Part shown: positions 63,293 through 64,000 of the stretch, in pieces
How positions within the stretch are numbered: position 1 is the stretch's first letter
How the letters are laid out: each line of letters starts with the position of its first letter
From: Duganella sacchari
GTDB taxonomy: Bacteria; Pseudomonadota; Gammaproteobacteria; Burkholderiales; Burkholderiaceae_D
Assembly: GCF_900143065.1 (NCBI RefSeq)
Contig: NZ_FRCX01000001.1
Span: forward strand, 558,001-622,000
Reading direction: 5' to 3'
DNA length: 64,000 nt
The notes under the pieces: generated by a model
Databases searched by the model: none
What the model saw: only the letters and a program-made list of their open reading frames with translations
What the model was told of the DNA's origin: nothing
Program-made: the position numbers and the translations under genes

Positions 63293-64000
63293 GCGGCGCC
63301 GGCTGGGCGCTGCACGCCGGCAGCCTGGCTTACGCCTACGCTGGCGGCGCCGCCGTTTTCAAGGACGTCTCCCTGGGCGTGCGTCCCAGGGAAATCGTCG
63401 CCCTGCTGGGCGGCAGCGGCTGCGGCAAGTCCACCTTGCTGCGCGTGCTGGCCGGCCTGCAGCCGCCGAGCGCGGGCACGGTGCAGTTTCTCGGCGCGCC
63501 GTTGACAGAGCCGAATCCGCGCAGCGCGCTGGTGTTCCAGCAAGCCAGCCTGCTGCCATGGCTGAACGTCACCGCCAATGTCGGCTTTGGACTGGATTTC
63601 AGCCATCAGCCCAGGATCTCCCGCAGCGAGCACGCCCAACGCGTGCAGCAGGCGATTGACGCCGTTGGCCTGGCCGGCAGCGAAAAGCACTATCCGTCCG
63701 CGCTGTCGGGCGGCATGGCGCAGCGCGCCGCACTGGCGCGCGCGCTGGCACGCCAGCCGGAACTGCTGTTCGCCGACGAACCCTTTTCCGCGCTGGACGC
63801 CATCACCCGCGCCGGCATGCAAACCTTGCTGGTCGATGTGGTCCATCGCTGGCACACGGCGGCGCTGCTGGTCACGCACGATATCGATGAAGCCATACTG
63901 GTGGCGGACCGCATCCTGCTGATGGGCGGTAGTCCCGGCGGCATCATCAGGGAATGGCAGGTCGACCTGCCACGTCCACGCCTGGCCGACAGCGCCGCCG
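63289..64000 (+). CDS. ABC transporter ATPase, nitrate/sulfonate/taurine type (cut by the right edge)
   Basis: About 237 residues are in the window and the frame is open at base 64000. Walker A is LGGSGCGKST (Lys47), Q-loop VFQQASLLPWL, signature LSGGMAQR and Walker B ELLFADEPFSALD. The LPWL after the Q-loop and overall form match SsuB/TauB-type importers of organosulfur compounds, but nitrate, cyanate or pyrimidine-precursor types cannot be excluded. Coupling to a dehydrogenase-like and an AhpD-like gene suggests import followed by oxidation. Permease and binding-protein genes should lie just outside. Confidence 0.9.
   Translation, partial: MSGAGWALHAGSLAYAYAGGAAVFKDVSLGVRPREIVALLGGSGCGKSTLLRVLAGLQPPSAGTVQFLGAPLTEPNPRSALVFQQASLLPWLNVTANVGFGLDFSHQPRISRSEHAQRVQQAIDAVGLAGSEKHYPSALSGGMAQRAALARALARQPELLFADEPFSALDAITRAGMQTLLVDVVHRWHTAALLVTHDIDEAILVADRILLMGGSPGGIIREWQVDLPRPRLADSAA

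Overview
The window looks like a chromosomal stretch of a high-GC betaproteobacterium, most likely Oxalobacteraceae (Massilia/Duganella/Janthinobacterium type). I infer this from protein character (CheZ-type chemotaxis, HemP beside a DUF2325 protein, many TonB-dependent receptors) and from base composition, not from a database search. I see no rRNA, tRNA, CRISPR array, prophage or insertion sequence. Genes are tightly packed. After start-site correction no gap exceeds about 300 bases; the larger gaps (1827-2093, 19479-19738, 30611-30905, 53316-53587) hold putative regulatory repeats, except the last, where I see nothing convincing.

Layout. 1-1.8 kb: chemotaxis (cheZ, 5' part of cheA). 2.1-4.3 kb: a universal stress protein behind an FNR-type box, a NarL-type response regulator and an Fnr-like regulator that lacks iron-sulfur cysteines. 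4.4-11 kb: an iron island. A Fur-type promoter drives hemP and a DUF2325 protein. A second, convergent operon with a near-perfect Fur palindrome encodes PepSY, DUF2271, DUF4198, ApbE and a membrane-anchored flavoreductase, probably a flavinylated extracytoplasmic electron-transfer chain for ferric reduction. 11-12 kb: stress proteins. 12.1-17.9 kb: four-gene Exo/ligase/Lhr-type helicase/phosphoesterase DNA repair operon. 17.9-22.4 kb: msrC, and a GntR regulator divergent from a TonB-dependent receptor. 22.4-25.5 kb: ECF42-type sigma factor with DGPF (YCII) and VOC proteins. 25.5-29.9 kb: two-component system divergent from a periplasmic copper-type operon (CzcE-like, DUF305, YncE-like).

29.9-38.8 kb: secreted hydrolase, RND tripartite efflux pump, Dps, aldehyde dehydrogenase. 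38.8-42.3 kb: chemoreceptor and Cache-GGDEF diguanylate cyclase. 42.2-49.9 kb: the most interesting locus, six genes on the minus strand, each overlapping the next by 1-4 bases. They encode a TonB-dependent receptor, a betaine-type binding protein, permease, ATPase with CBS domains, second permease, and a HutH-fold lyase whose MIO-forming Ala-Ser-Gly is replaced by Tyr-Leu-Thr. This is what an import-and-cleave pathway for ergothioneine, or another trimethylammonium histidine derivative, would look like. 49.9-56.2 kb: GH53 galactanase, a gene broken by a nonsense codon, a K+ channel with a zinc ribbon, methyltransferase, monooxygenase/SDR/hydrolase cassette. 56.3-60.5 kb: mutS coupled to a secreted protein, slyD. 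60.6-64 kb: AraC regulator and an operon (AhpD-like, acyl-CoA dehydrogenase-like, ABC ATPase) that runs off the edge.

Two long imperfect-to-perfect hairpins (6419-6508, 22399-22484) with the same GGGGTCAG ends sit between convergent genes. They look like members of one structured repeat family.
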